A stretch of 25,333 nucleotides of DNA from CAVDHB01 sp963608705 (lineage in GTDB: Bacteria > Bacteroidota > Bacteroidia > Bacteroidales > Bacteroidaceae). This document shows, one piece after another, positions 1 through 7,008 of this stretch (positions are counted from its first letter, which is position 1; every line of letters starts with the position of its first letter). The DNA lies in assembly GCA_963608705.1 (NCBI GenBank), contig CAVDHB010000015.1, positions 1 through 25,333 of the forward strand. Reading direction: 5' to 3'. A model generated the notes under the pieces. That model was not told the DNA's origin. It worked only from the letters and a program-made list of their open reading frames with translations, and did no database searches. A program made the translations under genes and the position numbers.

Positions 1-20
1 TGACAAAAAACAGGAATATT

Positions 21-83
21 GCCTACACTAAGCCTACACTAGCCTACACTAAACAGCCTAAAATCACTGGAAATGGGCCTACA
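21..83. repeat. short tandem repeat of GCCTACACTA units
   Basis: Three near-identical units lie head to tail at 21-31, 32-41 and 42-52 (GCCTACACTA or GCCTACACTAA). Degenerate copies follow: GCCTA at 56 and GCCTACA at 77-83. The period is 10-11 bases, about one helical turn. On the minus strand the unit reads TAGTGTAGGC and would lie upstream of any minus-strand gene beyond the left edge. Function unknown. Confidence 0.7.
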
Positions 84-314
84 TTGTAGCATAGTCCTTC
101 ACTTTTTCGTCCATTTTCTTTCATAAAGTACACACGGAGAAGAAGATTTTCAATGTACAGTAATTTTCCATTTATAGGACAGAATAAGGGTGCGTTGCGT
201 TGAGACAACCTTATACTCTCCAGTCTAACCTCTTCATTACATAGAGTCAAACACGGTGAATAAGGAGTCACTACTCACGGCATGACAAGACACGTCCTAA
301 ATGCCCATCAATCA

Positions 315-346
315 GTAGAGACGCGATTCATCGCATCTTTACCTAC
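315..346 (+). repeat. dispersed palindromic repeat, copy 1
   Basis: This 32-base imperfect palindrome begins GTAGAGACGCGAT and ends ATCGCATCTTTAC plus CTAC. Its arms pair with G-T wobbles. It matches the reverse complement of the copy at 22233-22261 at all but about two internal positions. Both copies are intergenic and next to a gene's 3' end, as expected of a REP-like element. Confidence 0.75.
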
Positions 347-385
347 ACAATGTTTATTGGCGGTACGATTGCGGATAATCATTAC

Positions 386-419
386 AAAAAACTTGGCACT
401 GATTCACATCAGCACCAAG
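386..419 (-). terminator. intrinsic terminator of pheT-yebC
   Basis: On the minus strand a 12-base-pair stem (408-419 with 392-403, two G-U pairs, four-base loop) is followed directly by six T residues (391-386). It lies about 30 bases beyond the yebC stop codon. Confidence 0.85.
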
Positions 420-451
420 CTCCGTAATTTGATGTATGAATTTTGGAAATG

Positions 452-1192
452 TTATTCTTCCTCAGACTCTTCTGGTTTCATGTTTGTGTACACGGTCTGT
501 ACATCGTCGAAGTCCTCCAAACGCTCCACCATCTTGTCGATAGTCTCGCGCTGTTCCGGAGTCACGTCTTTCTCGTCATTCGGGATATAAGTGAACTCCG
601 CACCTACTACATCGAAGCCGTTACCCTCGAGGTATTTCTGAATCTGTCCGAAAGACTTCGGATCACCGTAAATCGTGATGGTGTTCTCTTCCTCGTCTTC
701 GTCAAACTCGTCTTCCACTCCGTAGTCTATCAGTTCCAGAATCAAATCGTCCATATTCAAATCATCCTTCTTCTTGAAAGTGAAGACTGACTTATGGTCG
801 AACAGGAACGCCAAAGAACCCATTGTGCCGAGGTTACCGTTGAATTTATTGAACACGGAACGTACATCGGCCACTGTACGGGTAGGATTATCTGTCAATG
901 TATCTACGAAGATGGCTACTCCGTGAGGGCCGTATCCCTCGTAAGTCATCTCCTTGTAATCGCTTGCGTCCTTGCCCATCGCATTCTTGATGGCACGCAG
1001 CACATTGTCCTTCGGCATATTCTCCCGCTTTGCGTTAGCGATAATGGCACGCAAATGAGGGTTGTTCTCAGGATCCGGGCCTCCAGCCTTTACTGCGATG
1101 GCAATCTGCTTGCCTATCTTCGTGAACGTACGAGCCATGTGGCCCCATCTTTTCAGCTTGGCAGCTTTTCTATATTCGAACGCTCTTCCCAT
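452..1192 (-). CDS. yebC: YebC/PmpR-family protein
   Basis: A 246-residue protein of the YebC/TACO1 family. These were long annotated as transcriptional regulators; several members now appear to help ribosomes through difficult (for example proline-rich) stretches. The N-terminus, MGRAFEYRKAAKLKRWGHMA followed by RTFTKIGKQI, is the Bacteroidetes form of the conserved opening. The NPHLRAIIANAKRENMPKDN segment (about 44-63) and the acidic EDEFDEDEEEN stretch are typical. The chain ends in an acidic tail, EESEEE. Length equals the family norm, so the ATG at 1192 is taken. It follows pheT by 41 bases on the same strand with no terminator or TAnnTTTG element between, so it is probably co-transcribed with pheT. 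A strong terminator follows. Confidence 0.95.
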   Translation of the reverse strand: MGRAFEYRKAAKLKRWGHMARTFTKIGKQIAIAVKAGGPDPENNPHLRAIIANAKRENMPKDNVLRAIKNAMGKDASDYKEMTYEGYGPHGVAIFVDTLTDNPTRTVADVRSVFNKFNGNLGTMGSLAFLFDHKSVFTFKKKDDLNMDDLILELIDYGVEDEFDEDEEENTITIYGDPKSFGQIQKYLEGNGFDVVGAEFTYIPNDEKDVTPEQRETIDKMVERLEDFDDVQTVYTNMKPEESEEE

Positions 1193-1233
1193 TTGTTTGT
1201 TTGTTAATGTGTAAAAATATAATTACGTTATGA

Positions 1234-3699
1234 TTATCTGAGCTTTGCTCCGAGCTTGCTCTCCAAGTTACGGATAAGGCCGCTCATGATTTTTTCTATC
1301 TGCTTGTCGTTAAGAGTCTTGTTCTCGTCTTGCAACGTGAAATTGACAGCGTAACTCTTCTTTCCGGCCTCCAAGTTCTTGCCTTCGTACACGTCGAACA
1401 GACGGACGTTCTTCAGCAGCTTCTTCTCGGTGGCATAGGCTACTTTCTCTATCTCGGCAAACTCCAGTCCCTTGTCCACCAACAAAGCCAGGTCACGGCT
1501 CACGGCGGGGAATTTGCTGACCTCCTTGTAAAGGGTCTTGTGCTTACGCACGGCCTTCATCAAGGCAGTCCAGTTCAAATCAGCATAGAACACAGGCTGT
1601 GCAATGTCCAGCGTCTTCAACAGTTTGCGGGACACGATGCCCAATTCAGCCAGCGTCTTGCCGCCTTTTGTCTTGTACACCAACGAACGGGAATAAATAT
1701 TGTCCGTTCCAGCTTCCAAGGACAAGGCACGGATATCCACACCCAAACGGGCGAAGATGTTCTGTACATACGCTTTCAGCTCATATACGCTGGTCTGCTC
1801 GTCAGGACGCTCCCAACTTTCGCTCACGTATTTACCCGTAAGCCACAGCGCCAAGTGATATTCCTCGCTGTAGGCACTGAGCGTTTTGCCCTCCTCTTTC
1901 TTATCCGCATGGAAATGATAGCAGTTTCCATACTCGAAGAAGCGTAAATCCACCTTCTTGCGGTTCACGTTGTGGGCGATACTCTCCAGACCGCCGAACA
2001 ACAAAGTCTGGCGCATCACGTTCAAATCCGCACTCAACGGATTCAACACTCTCGCCAAGTTCTCCGCCGGATAGGCGTTAAGTCCTTCGTAATAAGCCGC
2101 ACGGGTCAAGGAGTTGTTCAGAATCTCATTGAATCCGCTGCCTACAAGCTGCTCAGCCACCAAATTCTGCAAATGATTGCTGCGGTCAACCTCACCCTCA
2201 ATGCTCAAAGAGGATTTCAAGGAAGTGGGAATCTCCACATTGTTATAGCCATAAATACGAAGAATATCCTCCACTACATCGCAAGGACGCTGCACGTCCA
2301 CACGATAAGCCGGCACAATCAGCTTCAAACCGTCCGCCGTCTCTTCAGTTATCTTCATCTCCAGCGAAGAGACAATGCTCTTGATGGTCTCCGCCGGAAT
2401 GTCTTTTCCAACCAAGTCATGCACATACTTGTATTGCAAATCTACCGGGAAATCGGGCAGCGGATGAGGATACACGTCCTTGATTTCCATGGAAACAGTA
2501 CCTCCGGCCAGTTCCTTTGCTAAAAGAGCCGCCTGCTTCAAGGCGTAGACACAACCGTTGGGGTCAATGCCACGTTCAAAGCGAAAGCTGGCATCCGTAC
2601 TCAACCCATGACGACGCGCACTTTTTCGAATCCATGTAGGATTAAAATAAGCGGACTCAAACAAGACATCTTTCGTAGTCTCGTAAGTGCCGGATCCCTT
2701 TCCACCGAACACACCCGCAATACACATCGGCTCTTCTGCGTTGCAAATAGCCAAGTCACGGTCGCTCAATGTATGCTCTTCTCCGTCCAGTGTCACGAAC
2801 TTCGTACCCTCCGGCATCGTTCTCACCACGACCTTACCGCCTTTTATCATGTCAGCGTCAAAACAGTGCAAGGGCTGTCCGTAGGCCATCATGATGTAGT
2901 TCGTGATGTCCACGATATTGTTGATAGGACGCAATCCGATGGTGCGCAGTTTGTCCTGCAGCCAAGAGGGACTCTCCTTTACAGTACATCCTTTGATAGT
3001 CACGGCGCAATAACGGGGACAAGCCTCTTCATTGTCCACTTCCACAGCGATGTCCAAGTCGTGGTTATCCACCTGGAAAGCCTCGTCGGAAGGACGGTGC
3101 AAGGCTGTCTTATGGCCGTTCTGCACCAACCAAGCGTACAAGTCGCGCGCCACGCCGTAATGAGAACAAGCGTCGGCACGGTTTGGTGTGATATCAATCT
3201 CAATCACCCAGTCGCTTTTGATATGGTAATAATCCGCCGCCGGCATACCCACCTGCGTGTCTTTCGGAAGCAGGATGATGCCCGCATGGTCAGTACCTAT
3301 ACCTATTTCGTCCTCCGCACAGAGCATCCCGTAGGATTCCACACCGCGGAGTTTGGATTTCTTTATCGTGAAAGACTGGTCTCCGTCATACAACACAGTT
3401 CCCAGTGTGGCCACCACCACTTTTTCTCCCGCAGCCACATTAGGCGCACCGCACACAATCTGTACCGGCTCTTGTCCGTTGCCGAGATCTACGGTAGTGA
3501 TGTGCATGTGGTCAGAGTTAGGATGCGGCACACAGGTCATCACCTGCCCTACCACCAGTCCTTTCAATCCGCCTTTGACAGTCTGGACTTCTTCCAACGC
3601 GTCCACCTCCAGACCCACGGAGGTCAGTGCATCGGCCACTTCCTGCGGAGTGAGATCGAAGTCCACATATTCTTTCAACCAATTGTAAGATATATTCAT
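1234..3699 (-). CDS. pheT: phenylalanine-tRNA ligase beta subunit
   Basis: PheT (821 residues) forms the alpha2-beta2 enzyme that charges tRNA-Phe in the cytosol. Visible in order are the N-terminal segment MNISYNWLKEYVDFDLTP, an EMAPII/Trbp111-like tRNA-binding domain (about 43-155, with HPNSDHMHITTVD and CGAPNV), the B3/B4 editing region, the B5 domain, the catalytic-like core (GYNNVEIP, LNPLSADLNVMRQTLL) and a C-terminal FDX-ACB domain (about 725-820, KFPAVSRDLALLVD). The frame stays open to an ATG at 3735, but that would overlap the promoter element at 3735-3742 and add 12 residues unlike the family, so I start at 3699. The alpha subunit gene, pheS, is not in this window. The pair is therefore split, as in other Bacteroidales. 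Confidence 0.97.
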   Translation of the reverse strand: MNISYNWLKEYVDFDLTPQEVADALTSVGLEVDALEEVQTVKGGLKGLVVGQVMTCVPHPNSDHMHITTVDLGNGQEPVQIVCGAPNVAAGEKVVVATLGTVLYDGDQSFTIKKSKLRGVESYGMLCAEDEIGIGTDHAGIILLPKDTQVGMPAADYYHIKSDWVIEIDITPNRADACSHYGVARDLYAWLVQNGHKTALHRPSDEAFQVDNHDLDIAVEVDNEEACPRYCAVTIKGCTVKESPSWLQDKLRTIGLRPINNIVDITNYIMMAYGQPLHCFDADMIKGGKVVVRTMPEGTKFVTLDGEEHTLSDRDLAICNAEEPMCIAGVFGGKGSGTYETTKDVLFESAYFNPTWIRKSARRHGLSTDASFRFERGIDPNGCVYALKQAALLAKELAGGTVSMEIKDVYPHPLPDFPVDLQYKYVHDLVGKDIPAETIKSIVSSLEMKITEETADGLKLIVPAYRVDVQRPCDVVEDILRIYGYNNVEIPTSLKSSLSIEGEVDRSNHLQNLVAEQLVGSGFNEILNNSLTRAAYYEGLNAYPAENLARVLNPLSADLNVMRQTLLFGGLESIAHNVNRKKVDLRFFEYGNCYHFHADKKEEGKTLSAYSEEYHLALWLTGKYVSESWERPDEQTSVYELKAYVQNIFARLGVDIRALSLEAGTDNIYSRSLVYKTKGGKTLAELGIVSRKLLKTLDIAQPVFYADLNWTALMKAVRKHKTLYKEVSKFPAVSRDLALLVDKGLEFAEIEKVAYATEKKLLKNVRLFDVYEGKNLEAGKKSYAVNFTLQDENKTLNDKQIEKIMSGLIRNLESKLGAKLR

Positions 3700-3734
3700 T
3701 CTATGTCGATTTTTACACGCTACTAAAATTCGCA

Positions 3735-3742
3735 CAAAAGTA
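3735..3742 (-). promoter_or_regulatory. pheT promoter, -7 element
   Basis: The minus strand reads TACTTTTG, a perfect match to the Bacteroidetes -7 consensus TAnnTTTG, 36 bases upstream of the pheT ATG. No clean -33 TTTG is seen. It lies between the dnaB stop and pheT, so pheT need not depend on dnaB read-through. Confidence 0.65.
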
Positions 3743-3786
3743 CGAAGAAATTTTGAGATGACTAAGAATTTACACTGTTTTCTTCA

Positions 3787-5343
3787 TTAGAAAGGAGTGT
3801 CTGTGGGAGGTGCGGCACCTAAGAAGGGATCATCAGGCATCGGGACATCACCGCCTCCGTTGGAAGGAGCCGGACTGCCCGTATTGATACGAGATGAAAG
3901 CTCTCCACCCCTGTCCCCCAAATCCTCTTCTTCGGGATTTTGGAAACGGACAAACTCTCCACGGAAGCGCAAGTTCACTGTTCCTACCGCACCGTTACGA
4001 TGCTTAGCCAGAATGATTTCCGCCATACCGTGCATATCTTGGTGATTCTCGTTCTCATAAATCTTGTAATATTCAGGACGGTGGATGAAAGACACAATAT
4101 CGGCATCCTGCTCTATGGCTCCAGACTCTCGAAGGTCGCTGAGCTGCGGACGCTTGCCGTCGATACCATCACGGGATTCCACATTACGGTTCAACTGAGA
4201 CAGAGCGATGATGGGAATGTTCAACTCCTTGGCCAATCCTTTCAAGGAGCGGGAAATCGTGCTGACCTCCTCTTGACGGCTATTGGCCAATCCACTGGCA
4301 TTCATCAGCTGAAGGTAGTCTATCATGATGATTTCCACTCCATGTTCTCTCACCAACCGACGCGCTTTCGTACGCAACTCGAACACGGAGAGTGAAGGTG
4401 TGTCGTCCACATAAAGCGGTGCGTCGTAAAGACGTTTTATCTGGTTGTCCAGTTGCTGCCATTCATAGCTCTCGAGCTGTCCGTTCTTTATCTTGTTTCC
4501 CGGAATGCTGCACACGTTGGAGATAAGACGATTCACCAACTGCACGTTGCTCATCTCCAAGGAGAAGAAAGCCACATGCACCTGCCTGCGGATGGGTTCT
4601 CCCTTATCGTCAATGTCCGGCACTCCGTCCACCGCCATGTTCTTGGCCATGGAAAGGGCGAAAGCTGTCTTTCCCATAGCCGGACGTGCCGCAAGGATGA
4701 TAAGGTCAGACTTCTGCCAGCCAGATGTCATCGCATCCAACTTGGTAAAGCCGCTGCTCAACCCCGTCAGTCCGTCACCGTGCTTGGCGGCGTTCTGGAG
4801 CATCTTGTATGCGTCGTCAATCACGGGATTGATTTGCGTATAATCTTTCTTGAGATTCTGCTGGGAGATTTTGAACAAGTCAGCCTCGGCCTCCTGCATC
4901 AAGTCTTCCACATCCTGCGTCTCGTCAAACGCACCAGTCTGAATGCGGCTGGTGAAAGTAATCAGCTCACGCGCCAAGAATTTCTGGGCAATAATACGGG
5001 CGTGGTACACAATATGGGCGGAAGAGGCCACTTTGCTGCTAAGCTGCGTGATATAATACGGGCCACCAGCCTCCTCCAATACCCCAGAAGACCGTAACTG
5101 CTCTGTCACAGTCATGATGTCTACTGGCTTGTCCTGCACCTGCAAATCCTGCACCGCCTTGTAAATCAACTGATGCCTGTGGTCATAGAAAGACTCTGGC
5201 CTTAGTATCTCACAAACCAGCGAATAGGCATCACTCTCCACCATCAAAGCGCCCAATACAGCCTCTTCAAAGTCAAGTGCCTGAGGCTGCACGTGTCCGA
5301 AAGGGTCTTCGGACGGAGCCTGCGATTTGGGTTTCCTCGCCAT
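3787..5343 (-). CDS. dnaB: replicative DNA helicase DnaB
   Basis: DnaB (518 residues from this start) is the hexameric 5'-3' helicase that unwinds DNA at the replication fork. The N-terminal domain spans about 22-125 (LDFEEAVLGALM near the start). The RecA-like ATPase begins near 195 (LSSGFTKLDAMTSGW), with Walker A ARPAMGKT at 219-226, SLEMS at 261-265, Walker B IIMIDYLQL at 338-346, and SQLNR at 382-386 followed by LRESGAIEQDADIV. The C-terminus is a Gly/Pro-rich tail. About 16 residues (239-255, DGVPDIDDKGEPI and on) are inserted before the VAFFSLEM strand. The frame is open to 5406, but MARKPKSQ at 5343 best matches the family. A near-match -7 element (TATCCTTG at 5394-5401) could drive it. 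Confidence 0.95.
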   Translation of the reverse strand: MARKPKSQAPSEDPFGHVQPQALDFEEAVLGALMVESDAYSLVCEILRPESFYDHRHQLIYKAVQDLQVQDKPVDIMTVTEQLRSSGVLEEAGGPYYITQLSSKVASSAHIVYHARIIAQKFLARELITFTSRIQTGAFDETQDVEDLMQEAEADLFKISQQNLKKDYTQINPVIDDAYKMLQNAAKHGDGLTGLSSGFTKLDAMTSGWQKSDLIILAARPAMGKTAFALSMAKNMAVDGVPDIDDKGEPIRRQVHVAFFSLEMSNVQLVNRLISNVCSIPGNKIKNGQLESYEWQQLDNQIKRLYDAPLYVDDTPSLSVFELRTKARRLVREHGVEIIMIDYLQLMNASGLANSRQEEVSTISRSLKGLAKELNIPIIALSQLNRNVESRDGIDGKRPQLSDLRESGAIEQDADIVSFIHRPEYYKIYENENHQDMHGMAEIILAKHRNGAVGTVNLRFRGEFVRFQNPEEEDLGDRGGELSSRINTGSPAPSNGGGDVPMPDDPFLGAAPPTDTPF

Positions 5344-5406
5344 CGTTCGCCGGCCTATGGATTTACTTTCACCTACCATAATAATTATATTGTCAAGGAT
5401 AGTCAC

Positions 5407-5440
5407 AAAAAATCAGGTGAACACTCACATGCTCACCTGA
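5407..5440 (-). terminator. intrinsic terminator after rplT
   Basis: On the minus strand TCAGGTGA (5440-5433) and TCACCTGA (5420-5413) form a perfect 8-base-pair stem with a 12-base loop. Six T residues (5412-5407) follow at once. It closes the infC-rpmI-rplT operon 40 bases past the rplT stop and separates it from dnaB. Confidence 0.9.
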
Positions 5441-5480
5441 CCCACACAATTAATACATAAAATTTCAGAATCGGAACAAA

Positions 5481-5825
5481 TTACTTCGCCTTGGCTACGA
5501 TAGCCTTGAAAGCTTCGGGATGGTTCACTGCGAGGTCTGCGAGTACCTTACGGTTAATCTCGATACCAGCCTTGTGCAAATTACCCATCAACTGAGAGTA
5601 AGAAAGTCCCTCGAGACGAGCGGCAGCATTGATACGCTGAATCCACAATGCGCGGAATTCGCGTTTTTTGTTGCGACGGTCACGGAAAGCATAGGTAAGA
5701 CCTTTCTCCCAAGTGTTCTTCGCTACTGTCCACACGTTCTTTCTTGCACCAAAGTAACCTCTGGTGAGTTTCAACACTTTCTTTCTTCTTGCTCTGGAAG
5801 CAACATGATTTACTGATCTTGGCAT
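5481..5825 (-). CDS. rplT: 50S ribosomal protein L20
   Basis: L20 (114 residues) is an early-assembling large-subunit protein that binds 23S rRNA. In several bacteria it also represses translation of its own operon. The sequence opens MPRSVNHVASRARRKKVLKL, with the usual basic N-terminal extension. The globular part follows (ALWIQRINAAARLEGLSYSQ, then KAGIEINRKVLADLAVNHPEAF). Length is normal. It is the last gene of the infC-rpmI-rplT operon. The 110-base spacer before it is unusually long for this gene pair and contains a bulged hairpin, described separately. Confidence 0.98.
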   Translation of the reverse strand: MPRSVNHVASRARRKKVLKLTRGYFGARKNVWTVAKNTWEKGLTYAFRDRRNKKREFRALWIQRINAAARLEGLSYSQLMGNLHKAGIEINRKVLADLAVNHPEAFKAIVAKAK

Positions 5826-5935
5826 AATTTTACTTTTTTAGAATGTTAGCGTCCTGCATCCTCACGGTCAGGCACTTTTGAGCTAATACATTCGGTTAAA
5901 CTTTTCGATTAAAAATACGTTTGACTTACTTTTAG
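5826..5935 (-). promoter_or_regulatory. long rpmI-rplT spacer with bulged hairpin
   Basis: This 110-base spacer has no start-to-stop frame and no TAnnTTTG element. On the minus strand 5875-5850 folds as GTGCCTG, a 12-base loop, and CAGGACGC, giving seven pairs around one bulged A. GCAGGAC also occurs in the infC leader hairpin. A role in L20 control is inference. Confidence 0.4.
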
Positions 5936-6133
5936 TTATCTCATGGCGAGAAGGTCGCGAACCAACTTGCGGTTTGCGCTGTTCACGAGTGCAGAATGGT
6001 CAAGGTTACGTTTCTGCTTCTTCGTCTTCTTCGTCAGAATGTGACTGTGGTAAGCATGATGTCTTTTAATCTTTCCTGTCGCTGTCAAACGAAATCTCTT
6101 CTTTGCAGCGCAATTAGTCTTTACTTTTGGCAT
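5936..6133 (-). CDS. rpmI: 50S ribosomal protein L35
   Basis: L35 (65 residues) is a small, very basic large-subunit protein. MPKVKTNCAAKKRFRLTATG at the start, then KRHHAYHSHILTKKTKKQKR and the end LVRDLLAMR, are diagnostic. Length matches the family. The order infC-rpmI-rplT is the near-universal bacterial arrangement. The 70-base spacer from infC contains a two-part hairpin, and an A-rich stretch precedes the ATG in place of a Shine-Dalgarno sequence. Confidence 0.98.
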   Translation of the reverse strand: MPKVKTNCAAKKRFRLTATGKIKRHHAYHSHILTKKTKKQKRNLDHSALVNSANRKLVRDLLAMR

Positions 6134-6152
6134 TTTTGTTTGTTTTGAATTA

Positions 6153-6197
6153 TTAATGTAAGTGGTAACGTATATACCAAGACGTTACGCACATTAA
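6153..6197 (-). promoter_or_regulatory. two-part hairpin between infC and rpmI
   Basis: On the minus strand the outer arms TTAATGT (6197-6191) and ACATTAA (6159-6153) pair perfectly. The inner arms GTAACGT (6188-6182) and ACGTTAC (6171-6165) also pair perfectly, around a 10-base loop. A small internal loop separates the stems. No T run follows, so it is not a terminator. It lies 20 bases upstream of the rpmI ATG and could act as a translational operator or an mRNA stability or processing site. Confidence 0.55.
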
Positions 6198-6203
6198 CTT
6201 CTT

Positions 6204-6854
6204 TTACTCACTCTGTGCGGCTCCGTTTTCCTGAGATTCACGCACTGTTTTCGCTTTTTCTTCCTTGGCCTGCTGTTTTTTGGCAGTCTTTGGCGGAAGT
6301 TTGGGCTGTGCAGGTGCTTTCTTACCGTTCGCCAGTTTCTTAGGACTGATGAAAATGGTCATTCGTTTTCCTTCCAACACCGGCATCTGCTCCACTTTTC
6401 CGAACTCTTCCAAATCGTTGGCGAAACGGAGAAGCAATACTTCTCCTTGTTCCTTAAACAAAATGGAACGTCCACGGAAAAACACATAGGCTTTCACCTT
6501 GTTCCCCTCTTCCAGAAACTCCTGCGCATGCTTGAGCTTGAAGTTGTAATCATGGTCGTCGGTCTGCGGTCCGAAACGGATTTCTTTCACTTCCACCTTG
6601 ACCTGTTTAGCCTTCATCTCTTTCTGCCGCTTTTTCTGTTGGTAGAGGAATTTGGAATAACTAATCAACTTGCATACAGGAGGAGTGGCGTTCGGGGAAA
6701 TTTCTACTAAATCCACACCTTGGCTCTCGGCCAACTGCAAAGCTTTGCGCGTAGGATACACTTTTGGTTCTATCCCGTCGCCCACTATGCGGACTTCATG
6801 TACATGTATCTGCTCATTGACACGATACTGTTGCTTAATGTCGTTTTTCTTCAT
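6204..6854 (-). CDS. infC: translation initiation factor IF-3
   Basis: IF-3 (216 residues) binds the 30S subunit, blocks premature 50S joining and checks the start codon. The N-domain (about 8-75) contains YRVNEQIHVHEVRIVGDG and LVEISPNATPPVCKL. The basic linker is KFLYQQKKRQKEMKAKQVKV. The C-domain (about 82-165) contains EIRFGPQTDDHDYNFKLKHA and MPVLEGKRMTIFISPKK. A Lys/Ala/Gln-rich tail of about 45 residues follows, longer than in E. coli but usual in Bacteroidetes. The codon before the ATG is TTG, so TTG at 6857 is an alternative start. I prefer the ATG and see no sign of the AUU start used in enteric bacteria. It has its own promoter overlapping the thrS stop and a folded leader. Confidence 0.97.
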   Translation of the reverse strand: MKKNDIKQQYRVNEQIHVHEVRIVGDGIEPKVYPTRKALQLAESQGVDLVEISPNATPPVCKLISYSKFLYQQKKRQKEMKAKQVKVEVKEIRFGPQTDDHDYNFKLKHAQEFLEEGNKVKAYVFFRGRSILFKEQGEVLLLRFANDLEEFGKVEQMPVLEGKRMTIFISPKKLANGKKAPAQPKLPPKTAKKQQAKEEKAKTVRESQENGAAQSE

Positions 6855-6973
6855 CAAAGAATTTTTGTTCCTACTGTATGTTAGTAAGTTATTTTAGTTA
6901 TGACTACTTATGTTAGCTACCCGGAAGAGAGAATGTCCTGCCCCACAGGAGCCAGTCCCTTCCCTTTTCCGGG
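6855..6973 (-). promoter_or_regulatory. structured 5' leader of infC-rpmI-rplT
   Basis: The predicted transcript starts near 6971 and runs about 115 bases to the infC ATG. Its 5' end (CCCGGAA, 6973-6967) pairs with TTCCGGG (6926-6920), and the stem can extend to nine pairs with one G-U. This encloses a smaller hairpin, TCCTG (6950-6946) with CAGGA (6940-6936). An A/U-rich unpaired stretch leads to the start codon. It is a candidate L20-responsive leader; no sequence match to a named RNA family is claimed. Confidence 0.5.
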
Positions 6974-6976
6974 CTG

Positions 6977-7008
6977 CAAAATTAATACTTATTTATGATA
7001 CTATCAAC
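6977..7008 (-). promoter_or_regulatory. infC operon promoter (-33/-7)
   Basis: The minus strand carries TAATTTTG (6984-6977), a perfect -7 element overlapping the thrS stop codon. GTTG (7008-7005) lies upstream with 20 bases between TTG and the -7 box, matching the Bacteroides -33/-7 spacing. It should let infC-rpmI-rplT be expressed independently of thrS. Confidence 0.75.

Larger units (their letters stand above)
1..451. other. non-coding stretch, no convincing gene
   Basis: No open frame here has a recognisable protein. The longest, on the minus strand at 44-271, runs into the tandem repeat and has no family resemblance. The one on the plus strand at 282-590 begins in the palindromic repeat and continues antisense to yebC. 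I saw no TAnnTTTG promoter element on either strand. What can be supported is the tandem repeat at 21-83, a palindromic repeat at 315-346 and the yebC terminator at 386-419. Confidence 0.6.

Noticed and set aside
44..271. 75-residue open frame on the minus strand near the left edge
   Set aside because: No recognisable domain, no promoter element, and its end runs into the tandem repeat region.
282..590. Plus-strand open frame beginning near the palindromic repeat
   Set aside because: Its first part translates the repeat (SVETRFIASLP, also seen in an antisense frame at the other copy) and the rest is antisense to yebC.
2608..3726. 372-residue plus-strand frame antisense to pheT
   Set aside because: Antisense shadow of pheT with no domain of its own.
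5407..5480. Bacteroidales-1 RNA, often found downstream of L20 genes
   Set aside because: Only about 40 bases separate the rplT stop from a simple terminator; there is no promoter and no room for that RNA.
6855..6857. TTG start codon for infC
   Set aside because: An ATG follows at once and gives the expected N-terminus; the TTG adds one residue without support.
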